Of a DNA stretch of 64,000 bases, positions 9,241 through 17,450 are shown piece after piece (position 1 is the first letter of the stretch; each line of letters opens with the position of its first letter). Position numbers and translations under genes: made by a program. Source of the DNA: Reichenbachiella agariperforans (GTDB lineage Bacteria > Bacteroidota > Bacteroidia > Cytophagales > Cyclobacteriaceae); assembly GCF_900142205.1 (NCBI RefSeq), contig NZ_FRAA01000005.1, positions 1 to 64,000 on the forward strand. The letters run 5' to 3'. The notes below the pieces were generated by a model. The model saw only the letters and a list, made by a program, of their open reading frames with translations, ran no database searches and was not told the DNA's origin.

Positions 9241-10113
9241 CTATCTTGCCGTAGGCTCGACATGTATCGAGATCAACCCCAACGTAGGGATCGCTGCGTG
9301 CAGTGCATCTTGCAACTCATGGGCTAGATCATGTCCTCTCCGTACCGTCAATTCTCCATCCACTATCGCATGCAGATCGACGTGATACTTCATCCCAGAT
9401 TTTCTAATGCGGCACTTTTCTGTATCCTTGATTCCTTTGACCGTCAGGGAGACCTCTCTAATCTCATCAATCAAATCATCATAGCGGTGCTCATCCATAA
9501 TCTCACCAAGCGCAGGACGAAAAATCAAGAAGCTATTGTATAATATGAAGCCAGAGGCCAAAAGTGCAGCCCAATCGTCAGCTGTCTCGTATCCCGGCCC
9601 GAATATCAGCGCAATAGCAATCCCTACAAATGCCGTCACCGAAGTAATGGCGTCACTACGGTGGTGCCACGCATCTGCTCGGAGCGAGGAGCTGTTGGTT
9701 TCTTTACTTTTCTTGATCACTATGCGATAGGATATTTCCTTCCAGACGATGATCGCAGCAAGTACATAGAGCGTCCATACCTTGGGTACTTTGTGCGGGG
9801 TCTGTATATGTAGAATACTCTCGTAGGCAATAATCCCAGCCGAGATGACCAAAAATCCAACGACCATAAAGGTTACCAAAGGTTCTATCTTGCCATGACC
9901 ATAGGGGTGATTTTTGTCTGCGGGGCGCTTAGCATACTTTAACCCTAACAAGACCAATATAGAAGAAAATACATCTGTCGTCGACTCCAGTGCGTCTGCG
10001 ATCAACGCGTAAGAATTGCCCAAAAGTCCTGCGACTCCTTTGATCAGAGCCAAACCGAGATTGCCCGCTATACTAAAGTAGGTGGTCTTGATAGCCGATT
10101 CTTCGTGGTTCAT
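9241..10113 (-). CDS. Cation diffusion facilitator family transporter
   Basis: 290 residues. CDF proteins export Zn, Fe, Mn or similar divalent ions across the inner membrane in exchange for protons. The N-terminal transmembrane domain has about six helices and carries the metal-site patterns DALESTTDVFSS (helix 2) and DAWHHRSDAITS (helix 5). The NHPYGHGKIEPL loop is the usual conserved loop after helix 2. The C-terminal cytoplasmic domain (about 205-290) ends with the ferredoxin-like dimer domain and a HVEP motif. The D/H pattern in helix 5 (HHRSD) suits zinc or iron rather than manganese, but this is an inference. Confidence 0.9.
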   Translation of the reverse strand: MNHEESAIKTTYFSIAGNLGLALIKGVAGLLGNSYALIADALESTTDVFSSILVLLGLKYAKRPADKNHPYGHGKIEPLVTFMVVGFLVISAGIIAYESILHIQTPHKVPKVWTLYVLAAIIVWKEISYRIVIKKSKETNSSSLRADAWHHRSDAITSVTAFVGIAIALIFGPGYETADDWAALLASGFILYNSFLIFRPALGEIMDEHRYDDLIDEIREVSLTVKGIKDTEKCRIRKSGMKYHVDLHAIVDGELTVRRGHDLAHELQDALHAAIPTLGLISIHVEPTAR

Positions 10114-10319
10114 TTTTGGATGAAATTGCTAAAGATGCGAAACTACAGGGTGAATATCCAAAATACCACAAAACCAATCATTAAAGCTTGAGACACTAAG
10201 CGTCATGTAATACCTGATCGTCCAAAGAGACGTATTATATTTTTGTGCTATGAATACTGGATTATTCTACGACAACAAGACCGATACAGGAACTTCAACC
10301 TTACTACTGATCAGTCATA

Positions 10320-11408
10320 TCATATAGAGGTTCTCAACCCAGCAACTTTCTGATGTCTATCTATGGATAGATCGATGAGTTTTGAGATGAGGTTAGTGTA
10401 AGTCAGACCTGTCGCTTCCCATAGTTTCGGGTACATGCTGATTTTAGTAAAACCGGGAATGGTATTGATTTCATTGACCAGTATACGGTTGTCTTTGGTG
10501 AGGAACACATCTACTCTGGAGAAGCCTTCGCACTCTAGCACCTTAAAGGTATCAATGGATATTTGCTGAATCTGAGCAATCTGCACGTCAGTTATCTTAG
10601 CGGGGATATCGATGCGGTATCCTTGATCGTCCAGATATTTGGCCTCATAGGAATAGAAATTCGCCGAAAACGAAATCTCACCTGGGATGGATGCCTTTGG
10701 TTCTTCGTTTCCTAAGATCGCACATTCAATTTCACGGCCTTCGATGAATTCTTCGATGACGATTTTTCTATCATAGGCAAATGCCTCGTCTAGCGCTTGG
10801 TGGTATTGCTCTTTTGTATCGGCACGATTAATCCCGACAGAAGAACCCATATTGGCGGGCTTCACAAAACAGGGCAAACCGAGTTGTTCTGTGATCTCTT
10901 CGAAAGTAGGACGAGTCTCATGAGATTTTAGGGCGATGTATTTACCTATCGGCAACCCCGCATCACGTAGGATACGCTTCATCACATCTTTGTCCATCCC
11001 TACGGCAGACCCCAGTACATCACACCCTACGAAAGGCACGTCTGCCAGTTTGAGCAATCCCTGCATCGCTCCGTCCTCTCCTAATGGCCCGTGCAGTATC
11101 GGGAACACCGCATCTACTTTCTCCGCCAGTTTGCCCGTCTCTACGAAACGAAGCTGACCTGCGCTATGTGGCACAAGTGCTACTTCATGGCTGTCAGCAT
11201 TAAGAGTCAAATCTTCACCAGTACCGACGATCAACTGAGCGGTATCATTGTACAGCCATTTGCCATCCTTTCCTATCCCTATCAATACGGGATGATAAAG
11301 CTGCTGATCCAGTGCTTCGATGACATTTTTAGCAGATCGAAGTGAGATTTCGTGTTCTGCTGACTTTCCTCCAAAGAGAATACCGACGTTGATTTTTTGA
11401 TTTGCCAT
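10320..11408 (-). CDS. ddl: D-alanine--D-alanine ligase
   Basis: 362 residues from the ATG at 11408 (MANQKINVGILFGG). A longer frame starts at 11426, but the -7 element at 11415-11422 lies inside that extension, which favours the shorter start. The enzyme joins two D-Ala with ATP for peptidoglycan precursor synthesis in the cytoplasm. Visible motifs: GGKSAEHEISLRSA at the N-terminus, LHGPLGEDGAMQGLL, KPANMGSSVGI in the ATP-grasp domain, and VNEINTIPGFTKISMYPKLW at the metal-binding end. It is divergent from the PASTA protein gene at 11525, with 116 bases between the starts. Confidence 0.93.
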   Translation of the reverse strand: MANQKINVGILFGGKSAEHEISLRSAKNVIEALDQQLYHPVLIGIGKDGKWLYNDTAQLIVGTGEDLTLNADSHEVALVPHSAGQLRFVETGKLAEKVDAVFPILHGPLGEDGAMQGLLKLADVPFVGCDVLGSAVGMDKDVMKRILRDAGLPIGKYIALKSHETRPTFEEITEQLGLPCFVKPANMGSSVGINRADTKEQYHQALDEAFAYDRKIVIEEFIEGREIECAILGNEEPKASIPGEISFSANFYSYEAKYLDDQGYRIDIPAKITDVQIAQIQQISIDTFKVLECEGFSRVDVFLTKDNRILVNEINTIPGFTKISMYPKLWEATGLTYTNLISKLIDLSIDRHQKVAGLRTSI

Positions 11409-11414
11409 AATGGG

Positions 11415-11422
11415 CAAAACTA
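11415..11422 (-). promoter_or_regulatory. Bacteroidota -7 type promoter element for ddl
   Basis: On the minus strand this reads TAGTTTTG, an exact fit to TAnnTTTG, and it ends 6 bases before the ATG at 11408. This implies a leaderless or very short-leader ddl mRNA. No convincing -33 TTG was seen at the right distance. Confidence 0.4.
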
Positions 11423-11524
11423 TCAATAAGTTTGTTTTGAAATAAGACCTAGATGTTTATTTCAAAATAATTTCCCTTACATAGGAAATAGATATTAATT
11501 TGCTCTTTTACAATCATCAGATCA

Positions 11525-12391
11525 ATGGAAGAAATCGAAGAAAAGAAAAAGACCACCAAAAAGCAGTTTTTGATCCACCTTGGACTCGCTGCAGTTGTCA
11601 TGATATTTTTGGTGTATGCCGTTTTCAACATTTACTTTCCCTTCGTGACCAATCACGGCGAGAGCCTCTCTGTACCAAACCTAGAAGGCATCTTGGTGGA
11701 TGATCTTGATGAGTTTCTAGAAGATCGAGACCTACGCTACGAAGTGGAGAAAGACTCGGGCTACTCTGCCAAATACCCCGCAATGGCGGTCCTAAAACAA
11801 TTCCCAATGCCCAATGCAAAGGTCAAAGAGAATAGAAAAATATACGTCACTCTCAATGCTAAGAAGCCGCCAGTGGTTAAGATGCCTTCTCTCAAAGGAC
11901 GTTCGCTCAAAAACGCTCAGCTAGAACTAAGAAGTCTAGGACTGTCTCTCGGTGAGATTCGTTACAAACCTGACTTTGCACTCAACACTATCCTAGACCA
12001 ATACCATGAAGGTAAAATCATCGAACCTGGAAAAGAAATCGCTAAAGGATCACAAGTAGATTTCGAAGTAGGTGATGGACTGGGCAATCAGAATTTTCAA
12101 ATGCTCAATCTGAAAAATCTAAACCTCGATGAAGCCATATTTGTATTGAGAGGCTATGGCCTGAAAGTTGGAGACCTCTACTATGAGAAGGAAGGATCGT
12201 ACAACAAAGAAACCGAAGGTGAAGATGGCGAAACAACCTACACCAAACTAAAAGTCTCTGGAGGCAAGGTCTTTAAACAAAATCCAAAAGCAGGGTTCAG
12301 CGCAAGAATAGGCCAAAGCATTGACCTGTGGGTGGTCGAAGTGGATTCAGCGGCGTTAGAAAACACCCCGAGCCTAGAAATTACAGAGTAA
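11525..12391 (+). CDS. Single-pass membrane protein with three PASTA domains
   Basis: 288 residues. The short basic N-terminus (EIEEKKKTTKKQ) is followed by one transmembrane helix at about 18-40, so the body should be periplasmic. Three PASTA-like repeats follow at about 47-112, 115-180 and 187-275; each has the typical beginning, for example VPNLEGILVDDLDEFLED and MPSLKGRSLKNAQLELRSLG. PASTA domains bind peptidoglycan muropeptides. There is no kinase or transpeptidase domain in this protein, so it may be a stand-alone peptidoglycan sensor or binder. Its position next to ddl fits a cell-wall role. The T9SS protein gene starts 14 bases after it. Confidence 0.85.
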   Translation: MEEIEEKKKTTKKQFLIHLGLAAVVMIFLVYAVFNIYFPFVTNHGESLSVPNLEGILVDDLDEFLEDRDLRYEVEKDSGYSAKYPAMAVLKQFPMPNAKVKENRKIYVTLNAKKPPVVKMPSLKGRSLKNAQLELRSLGLSLGEIRYKPDFALNTILDQYHEGKIIEPGKEIAKGSQVDFEVGDGLGNQNFQMLNLKNLNLDEAIFVLRGYGLKVGDLYYEKEGSYNKETEGEDGETTYTKLKVSGGKVFKQNPKAGFSARIGQSIDLWVVEVDSAALENTPSLEITE

Positions 12392-12405
12392 CAAAAACAC
12401 AAAGC

Positions 12406-14235
12406 ATGCAGTCAAAAAACATCATTGTAGGATTGATCGGAATAGCCGCTTTTTGGCTATCTCCTACGCTGCATGCACAAATCACGCTGAAACCTATAGG
12501 TCACGGAGGCCAGTCTAACGCTATCCCCCAAGCAAGAACTCATGCAGCAGGTGACACTTTGACCTTGCCATTCTTTGATGATTTTTCGACTTCATGGGGC
12601 ACTGCCAGTAGTGATCTATGGCTCACCAAAGAGGATGTCCTGATCAATGCCACCATGGCAATCGTACCGCCGAGCATCAATGTGGCGACATTCGATGGTG
12701 TAGACCAAACTGGAACACCATACAGTGCAGAGACTACAGGTACGATCACCGATGTGCTCGAATCTAAACCGATAGACTTGTCAGGGTTAGACGAGGGAGA
12801 CAACGTCTATTTGAGTTTTTACTGGCAACAAGAAGGCCTAGGTGAGATTCCTCAAAGTGATGATTCGTTGATCGTAAGGTTCTATACGAATGACGAAAAA
12901 TGGATTGTCCCAACTGATGGAAAAATTGCTGGTGATCCTACCCTACCCTCTGACAACTTCCAAAAGGCCAGCTACCATATAGATAACCCTTTGCTATTTC
13001 ATGAGGGATTCAAATTCAAAATCGAAAGCTACGGTAATCCAACGGGTCCTTATGACACATGGCATGTGGATTATATCCTATTGGACAAAGAGCGTGTGAT
13101 AGCTGGGGAATCGATCAAAGATCATGCGATTTCGACACAGCCTACCTCTATTTTTAGCCGCTATTCGAATATCCCATTTGATCAATTTTACGCTTATCCT
13201 GATTCGATATTTAAGGGGTCGGAGTTTTGGTTGTACTCGCTTTTCTCAGGGCAAAACAATCCAGAGTTCCTCCTTACCATAACAGATACCGTCAACCAAA
13301 ACATCATCTATAACACACCACAGAGCACAACTCAGCTGATTTTGAATGGTGTGGATGATCATAAGATGTACGTTACAAGTAGCATGACGATGGCGGATTG
13401 GCTTCCCTCCCAAAACCAAGACTCTCTATTTCTAGAGGCAAAGTTGGCTTACAACAGTGACGATGATCTCGCCTACCAAAACAACGACACCACACGATTC
13501 TATTTTCAAATCCATGAAACTCTCGCCTATGACGATGGCTCTGCAGAATTCGCCGCGGGGATCAACCAAAGTTCTGGAGAACTAGCTGTGTCTTACACGC
13601 TATCTTCAATAGACACCCTAACTCATGTTGACATTTATTTTCCACAGATCTACCCACAACCTGATGTCGCGACACTGAGTCTACGAATCTATACGGCCCT
13701 ATCAGGAAATGTAGCAGACACCAAAGGGGGAGTTGAGATCAGGGTCAGCCTAGCTGACTCTATCAACCGATTCTCCCGCTTCACACTGAGTACACCTATC
13801 GTGTTGCCCGCAGGAGAATTCTTCATCTCCCTAGAGCAGTTTACCAATGATTATGTCCCTTATGGCTGGGACAAAAACACCGACAATGCAGACAAAGTGT
13901 ACTACAAAATAGGAGAAGAATGGTTCCAAAATGACAGGGTGAACTTAGCAGGATCTCCTATGATACGCGGCATCTTCGCTGACAATGATGTCATCATTAT
14001 GTCAAGTGCACAAGAAACTACTACATCACTGCTGGTATACCCTAACCCAGCTAAGGATTACATATATATAGAAGGAGACATAGACGAGTACCAACTCATA
14101 GACCTGTCTGGAAGTGTCCTGCGCTCAGGATCACACCCTCAAATCACTACTGAGGGAATAAAAAATGGTGTCTATTTGATCAAAACCAGAAGTGGTAATC
14201 AAACAAACACCCAAAAAATTATTATCAATCGCTAA
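12406..14235 (+). CDS. Secreted protein with T9SS type A sorting domain
   Basis: 609 residues from the ATG at 12406; the longer frame back to 12328 overlaps the previous gene and lacks a signal peptide. A signal peptide (IIVGLIGIAAFWLSP ending LHAQ) is followed by a long region of beta-rich, Ser/Thr/Asp-rich sequence with no enzyme motif that I recognise. The last 75 residues are a T9SS C-terminal sorting domain: VYPNPAKDYIYIEG, YQLIDLSGSVLRSG, GVYLIKTRSG, ending QKIIINR. It should cross the outer membrane by type IX secretion and be released or surface-anchored. It converges with nspC, overlapping by 4 bases. Confidence 0.85.
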   Translation: MQSKNIIVGLIGIAAFWLSPTLHAQITLKPIGHGGQSNAIPQARTHAAGDTLTLPFFDDFSTSWGTASSDLWLTKEDVLINATMAIVPPSINVATFDGVDQTGTPYSAETTGTITDVLESKPIDLSGLDEGDNVYLSFYWQQEGLGEIPQSDDSLIVRFYTNDEKWIVPTDGKIAGDPTLPSDNFQKASYHIDNPLLFHEGFKFKIESYGNPTGPYDTWHVDYILLDKERVIAGESIKDHAISTQPTSIFSRYSNIPFDQFYAYPDSIFKGSEFWLYSLFSGQNNPEFLLTITDTVNQNIIYNTPQSTTQLILNGVDDHKMYVTSSMTMADWLPSQNQDSLFLEAKLAYNSDDDLAYQNNDTTRFYFQIHETLAYDDGSAEFAAGINQSSGELAVSYTLSSIDTLTHVDIYFPQIYPQPDVATLSLRIYTALSGNVADTKGGVEIRVSLADSINRFSRFTLSTPIVLPAGEFFISLEQFTNDYVPYGWDKNTDNADKVYYKIGEEWFQNDRVNLAGSPMIRGIFADNDVIIMSSAQETTTSLLVYPNPAKDYIYIEGDIDEYQLIDLSGSVLRSGSHPQITTEGIKNGVYLIKTRSGNQTNTQKIIINR

Positions 14236-15362
14236 GAAAGACGGTTTTTGAAGTCATCGTAACCAAACTCACGGGTCAGTTCAAAGTCTCCATCTACATT
14301 CAAAATACCTATAGCAGGATGCGCTACGCCGTTAAAGGTAGAAGTCTTCACCATCGTATAGTGTATCATATCTAAGAATGTAATGGTATCCCCAATTTTC
14401 AGCTCTCGATCAAAACCATAAGCCTCTAGATAATCACCAGCCAAGCAACTCACTCCTCCCAGTCGATACAGGAATGGTGACTCCCCAGCTTCTTTTTCAC
14501 CCTCAACGATCGCAGGTCGGTAAGGCATCTCTAGACAGTCCGGCATGTGGCATGTGAAAGACGCATCTACGATGGCGGTACGCACTCCATTGCGCTGTAC
14601 CACATCAAGTACAGTTGTTTTGAGAAAGCCTGTCTCCCATGCAAAAGCGCTACCTGGCTCTAGTATAATCTCTAGACCGTGCTTCTTCTTGAAGGCTTTG
14701 AGTATTTTGATCAAATGGTCTGTATCGTATCCAGTTCTGGTCATGAGGTGTCCACCGCCCAGATTAAGCCATTTAGCATCTGGCAATAAATGCCCAAATT
14801 TATCCTCTATAGCCTGTAGCACTTCCTCTAGTGCATACGAACTACTCTCGCACAGTACATGCGAATGCAGTCCCTCTACCCCATCGGGCAGTCCATCTTT
14901 CAACTCCGATTCGGTGATCCCTAGACGAGAATGGGGCGAAGCGGGGTTGTACAAGTCCGTCTCTACATCAGACTGTTCGGGATTGATCCGTAGGCCGATG
15001 GATACAGTGCTATCCTGACATTGGTCTTTAAAGTGATGGAACTGACTGAGCGAATTGAAAGTCAAATGCGTAGACCCCTTGAGTATTTGTACAAATGACT
15101 CTTGATCATAAGCCACACAGTAGGTGTGCGCCTTGGTACGCATGTGTTCATTGCACAGCAGAACTTCATTCAGAGAGCTAGCCGTAGCTCCCTGAATATA
15201 TTGTCTCACGATAGGAAACGCACTCCACATCGCAAAGCCTTTGAAGGCTAAAATAATATCTACTCCAGCAGCATCTTTCACCTTTCGGATCAACTGGAGG
15301 TTGCGAATGAGTTTTTCTTCTTCGAGTACGAAACACGGAGAAGGAATTTTTGCATCACTCAT
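14232..15362 (-). CDS. nspC: Carboxy(nor)spermidine decarboxylase
   Basis: 376 residues. A PLP-dependent decarboxylase of the alanine-racemase-fold family that removes CO2 from carboxyspermidine or carboxynorspermidine, the last step of the alternative polyamine pathway. Seen: start PSPCFVLEEEKLIRNL, PLP lysine in ILAFKGFAMWS (about 41), NLGGGHLMTRTGYD (about 200), substrate-site ILEPGSAFAWETG (about 235) and the C-terminal GGVSCLAGDYLE (about 305) with its catalytic Cys. The stop codon overlaps the T9SS protein stop by 4 bases. It follows the dehydrogenase gene by 2 bases, so the two form an operon. Confidence 0.92.
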   Translation of the reverse strand: MSDAKIPSPCFVLEEEKLIRNLQLIRKVKDAAGVDIILAFKGFAMWSAFPIVRQYIQGATASSLNEVLLCNEHMRTKAHTYCVAYDQESFVQILKGSTHLTFNSLSQFHHFKDQCQDSTVSIGLRINPEQSDVETDLYNPASPHSRLGITESELKDGLPDGVEGLHSHVLCESSSYALEEVLQAIEDKFGHLLPDAKWLNLGGGHLMTRTGYDTDHLIKILKAFKKKHGLEIILEPGSAFAWETGFLKTTVLDVVQRNGVRTAIVDASFTCHMPDCLEMPYRPAIVEGEKEAGESPFLYRLGGVSCLAGDYLEAYGFDRELKIGDTITFLDMIHYTMVKTSTFNGVAHPAIGILNVDGDFELTREFGYDDFKNRLS

Positions 15363-15364
15363 GC

Positions 15365-16570
15365 CTACTGGACTTCCAAGTCCACGTTGTGCTGCTCATG
15401 CCAAGGCAACCCTTGAGTCATCAACTGCTCCATAAATGGGTCTGGATTAAACTCCTCTACGTTGAATACACCTGCTCCTGTCCATTTTTTGGTCAATACC
15501 ATCATAGCGCCTATCATGGCAGGTACTCCCGTGGTATAGGATACGCCCTGTGCGCCAGTCTCGTCAAATGCGTCCTGATGCTTACAGTTGTTATAAACGT
15601 AGTAGGTCTTTTCTTCTCCGTCTTTTTTGCCCTTGATACGACAGCCGATGGAGGTCTCTCCTACATAGTTGTCTCCGAGGCTACCTGGATCAGGCAATAC
15701 AGCCTTCAAAAACTGCAACGGCACGATCTCCTTACCTTCGTAGTTGATAGGTTCTATGCTCGCCATACCTATATTTTGAATCACACGTAAATGTGTTAAA
15801 TACTCATCACCGAATGTCATCCAAAATCTCGCACGCTTGAGGGAAGGAAAATTTTTAACCAAAGACTCTAGCTCCTCATGGTAAATCACGTAGCTGGCAC
15901 GTTCGCCAATATTAGGATAGTTGAGTTCTTGTCTAATCTCGTGTGGCTCAGTCTCTACCCAATCTCCATTCTCCCAATATTTTCCTTTTTGGGTCACCTC
16001 ACGGATGTTGATCTCTGGGTTGAAGTTAGTAGCAAACGCTTTACCATGGTCTCCACCATTACAATCCACAATATCTAAGTATTCGATCTCATCGAAATGA
16101 TGCTTGGCTGCATAAGCAGTATATATACTAGTCACTCCCGGATCAAAACCACACCCTAACACAGCAGTCAAGCCTGCTGCTTTAAATTTGTCCTGATAAG
16201 CCCACTGCCAGCTGTATTCAAATTTTGCCTCATCCTGCGGCTCATAGTTCGCTGTATCTAGATAGTGGACACCTGTCTCCAGACATGCGTCCATGATGGT
16301 TAGGTCTTGGTAGGGCAATGCCACATTGATCACTAACTCTGGCTTGATCTGGTTGATCAGTGTGACGAGCTCAGGCACGTTGTCTGCATCCACCTGTGCA
16401 GTCGACATACTATAGCCAAAAGCCACTTTGATATCTGCTGCAATAACATCACACTTGGACTTGGTTCGGCTGGCGAGACAAACCTCGGTAAATACCGCAC
16501 TGTTTTGTGCACACTTGAAAGCCACTACTCTACCGACTCCTCCTGCACCTATAATTAATACTTTGGACAT
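15365..16570 (-). CDS. Carboxy(nor)spermidine dehydrogenase, saccharopine dehydrogenase family
   Basis: 401 residues. The family joins a diamine such as putrescine (or diaminopropane) to aspartate semialdehyde using NAD(P)H. The NAD-binding Rossmann motif is at the N-terminus: VLIIGAGGVGRVVAFKCAQN. LGCGFDPGVTSIYTAYAAKH (about 143-162) and the downstream domain match the LYS1-type family. Assignment to polyamine rather than lysine metabolism rests on nspC 2 bases downstream. With ordinary precursors the product would be spermidine; norspermidine or homospermidine cannot be excluded from sequence alone. Confidence 0.9.
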   Translation of the reverse strand: MSKVLIIGAGGVGRVVAFKCAQNSAVFTEVCLASRTKSKCDVIAADIKVAFGYSMSTAQVDADNVPELVTLINQIKPELVINVALPYQDLTIMDACLETGVHYLDTANYEPQDEAKFEYSWQWAYQDKFKAAGLTAVLGCGFDPGVTSIYTAYAAKHHFDEIEYLDIVDCNGGDHGKAFATNFNPEINIREVTQKGKYWENGDWVETEPHEIRQELNYPNIGERASYVIYHEELESLVKNFPSLKRARFWMTFGDEYLTHLRVIQNIGMASIEPINYEGKEIVPLQFLKAVLPDPGSLGDNYVGETSIGCRIKGKKDGEEKTYYVYNNCKHQDAFDETGAQGVSYTTGVPAMIGAMMVLTKKWTGAGVFNVEEFNPDPFMEQLMTQGLPWHEQHNVDLEVQ

Positions 16571-16723
16571 GTTTGTTCTAATAATGTTTCAACAAAACTA
16601 CAAAATGACTCGCTTGAATTAAACATGAGATTTCTTTTTTATTTCAACCCCAGTCCGCTATTGACTCTTGCTCTAGTTTTAACTAACTTATGTCTGATTT
16701 ACAAGAACTTAAACCGATTTAAT

Positions 16724-17332
16724 ATGAAAAAACACTTCTTTTTCGCCATTCTACTTGCCTCCGTTTTAGTTTCTTCCTGTTCCAGCCAAAAAGATTTCGT
16801 CATCGAATCAGACTATAGTTACAATGGTCGATTCAAAAAATACAAGACATTTGATTTCATCATCATGGCTGAAAATGACACGCTCATCCACAAAGACCTA
16901 ATCGAAAAAACCATTGCTTCGCGTATGCATGCTCAAGGCTATCGCTATAGCGCAGAAAAACCTGACCTACTCATTACATATAAAATATTTGTTGAAAATT
17001 TTGCTATGAAAGGGTACGCCCAACCCAGTTTTGACAAATGGGTATCAGACAACTGGAGCGAACGGCTCCTTGTGGATGACAAACTAGTACAAGACCCCAG
17101 CAACAGTATCACTGCTGAATACAATAACCAGATGTACGACATGTATGACGGCACTATGCTCGTATCTTTTTTCGACAGGAAAAGAAGACGAACCGTCTGG
17201 CAAGGTTATGCTTCTGGTGTATTCTCTCAGGGAGAAGATACCTCCGACAGAAGCATCAAGCTGGCTACTGCTAAAATTTTTAGAGAATTTCGCATCGTAG
17301 CAAATGGCTACATCATCAAAAAAGATGCATAA
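16724..17332 (+). CDS. DUF4136 lipoprotein
   Basis: 202 residues from the ATG at 16724, chosen because it opens a clean lipoprotein signal: MKKHFFFAILLASVLVSSCS, with Cys as the lipid-bearing residue. The mature part has the DUF4136 plan: DFVIESDYSYNGRFKKYKTF, then a conserved KPDLLITYKIFVEN and a C-terminal WQGYASG. The family's function is unknown; members are small envelope lipoproteins. A second, more distant DUF4136 protein is encoded at 48470. It converges with the GH127-like gene across a strong hairpin. Confidence 0.8.
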   Translation: MKKHFFFAILLASVLVSSCSSQKDFVIESDYSYNGRFKKYKTFDFIIMAENDTLIHKDLIEKTIASRMHAQGYRYSAEKPDLLITYKIFVENFAMKGYAQPSFDKWVSDNWSERLLVDDKLVQDPSNSITAEYNNQMYDMYDGTMLVSFFDRKRRRTVWQGYASGVFSQGEDTSDRSIKLATAKIFREFRIVANGYIIKKDA

Positions 17333-17355
17333 GAGTTATCATATTTTTAATGTTG

Positions 17356-17407
17356 TATCATCAAAGAGAGAGTTAAATCGACAACTTTAACCCTCTCTTT
17401 GATGATA
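17356..17407. terminator. Bidirectional terminator hairpin
   Basis: Arms 17356-17377 and 17386-17407 are 22 bases each, complementary at 21 of 22 positions, around the 8-base loop TCGACAAC. It sits between the convergent genes ending at 17332 (+) and 17451 (-). Its size suits a shared terminator. The tails are AT-rich rather than pure T-runs. Confidence 0.75.
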
Positions 17408-17450
17408 ACTATTTCTTATTCACTCCTAATAAAACTTCATCAGTCGAACA

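Noticed and set aside
10250-10327. 25-codon ORF (MNTGLFYDN...) just after a TATTTTTG element
   Set aside because: The -7 like box fits, but the ORF is very short, overlaps the ddl stop and lacks any -33 element. It could be a remnant.
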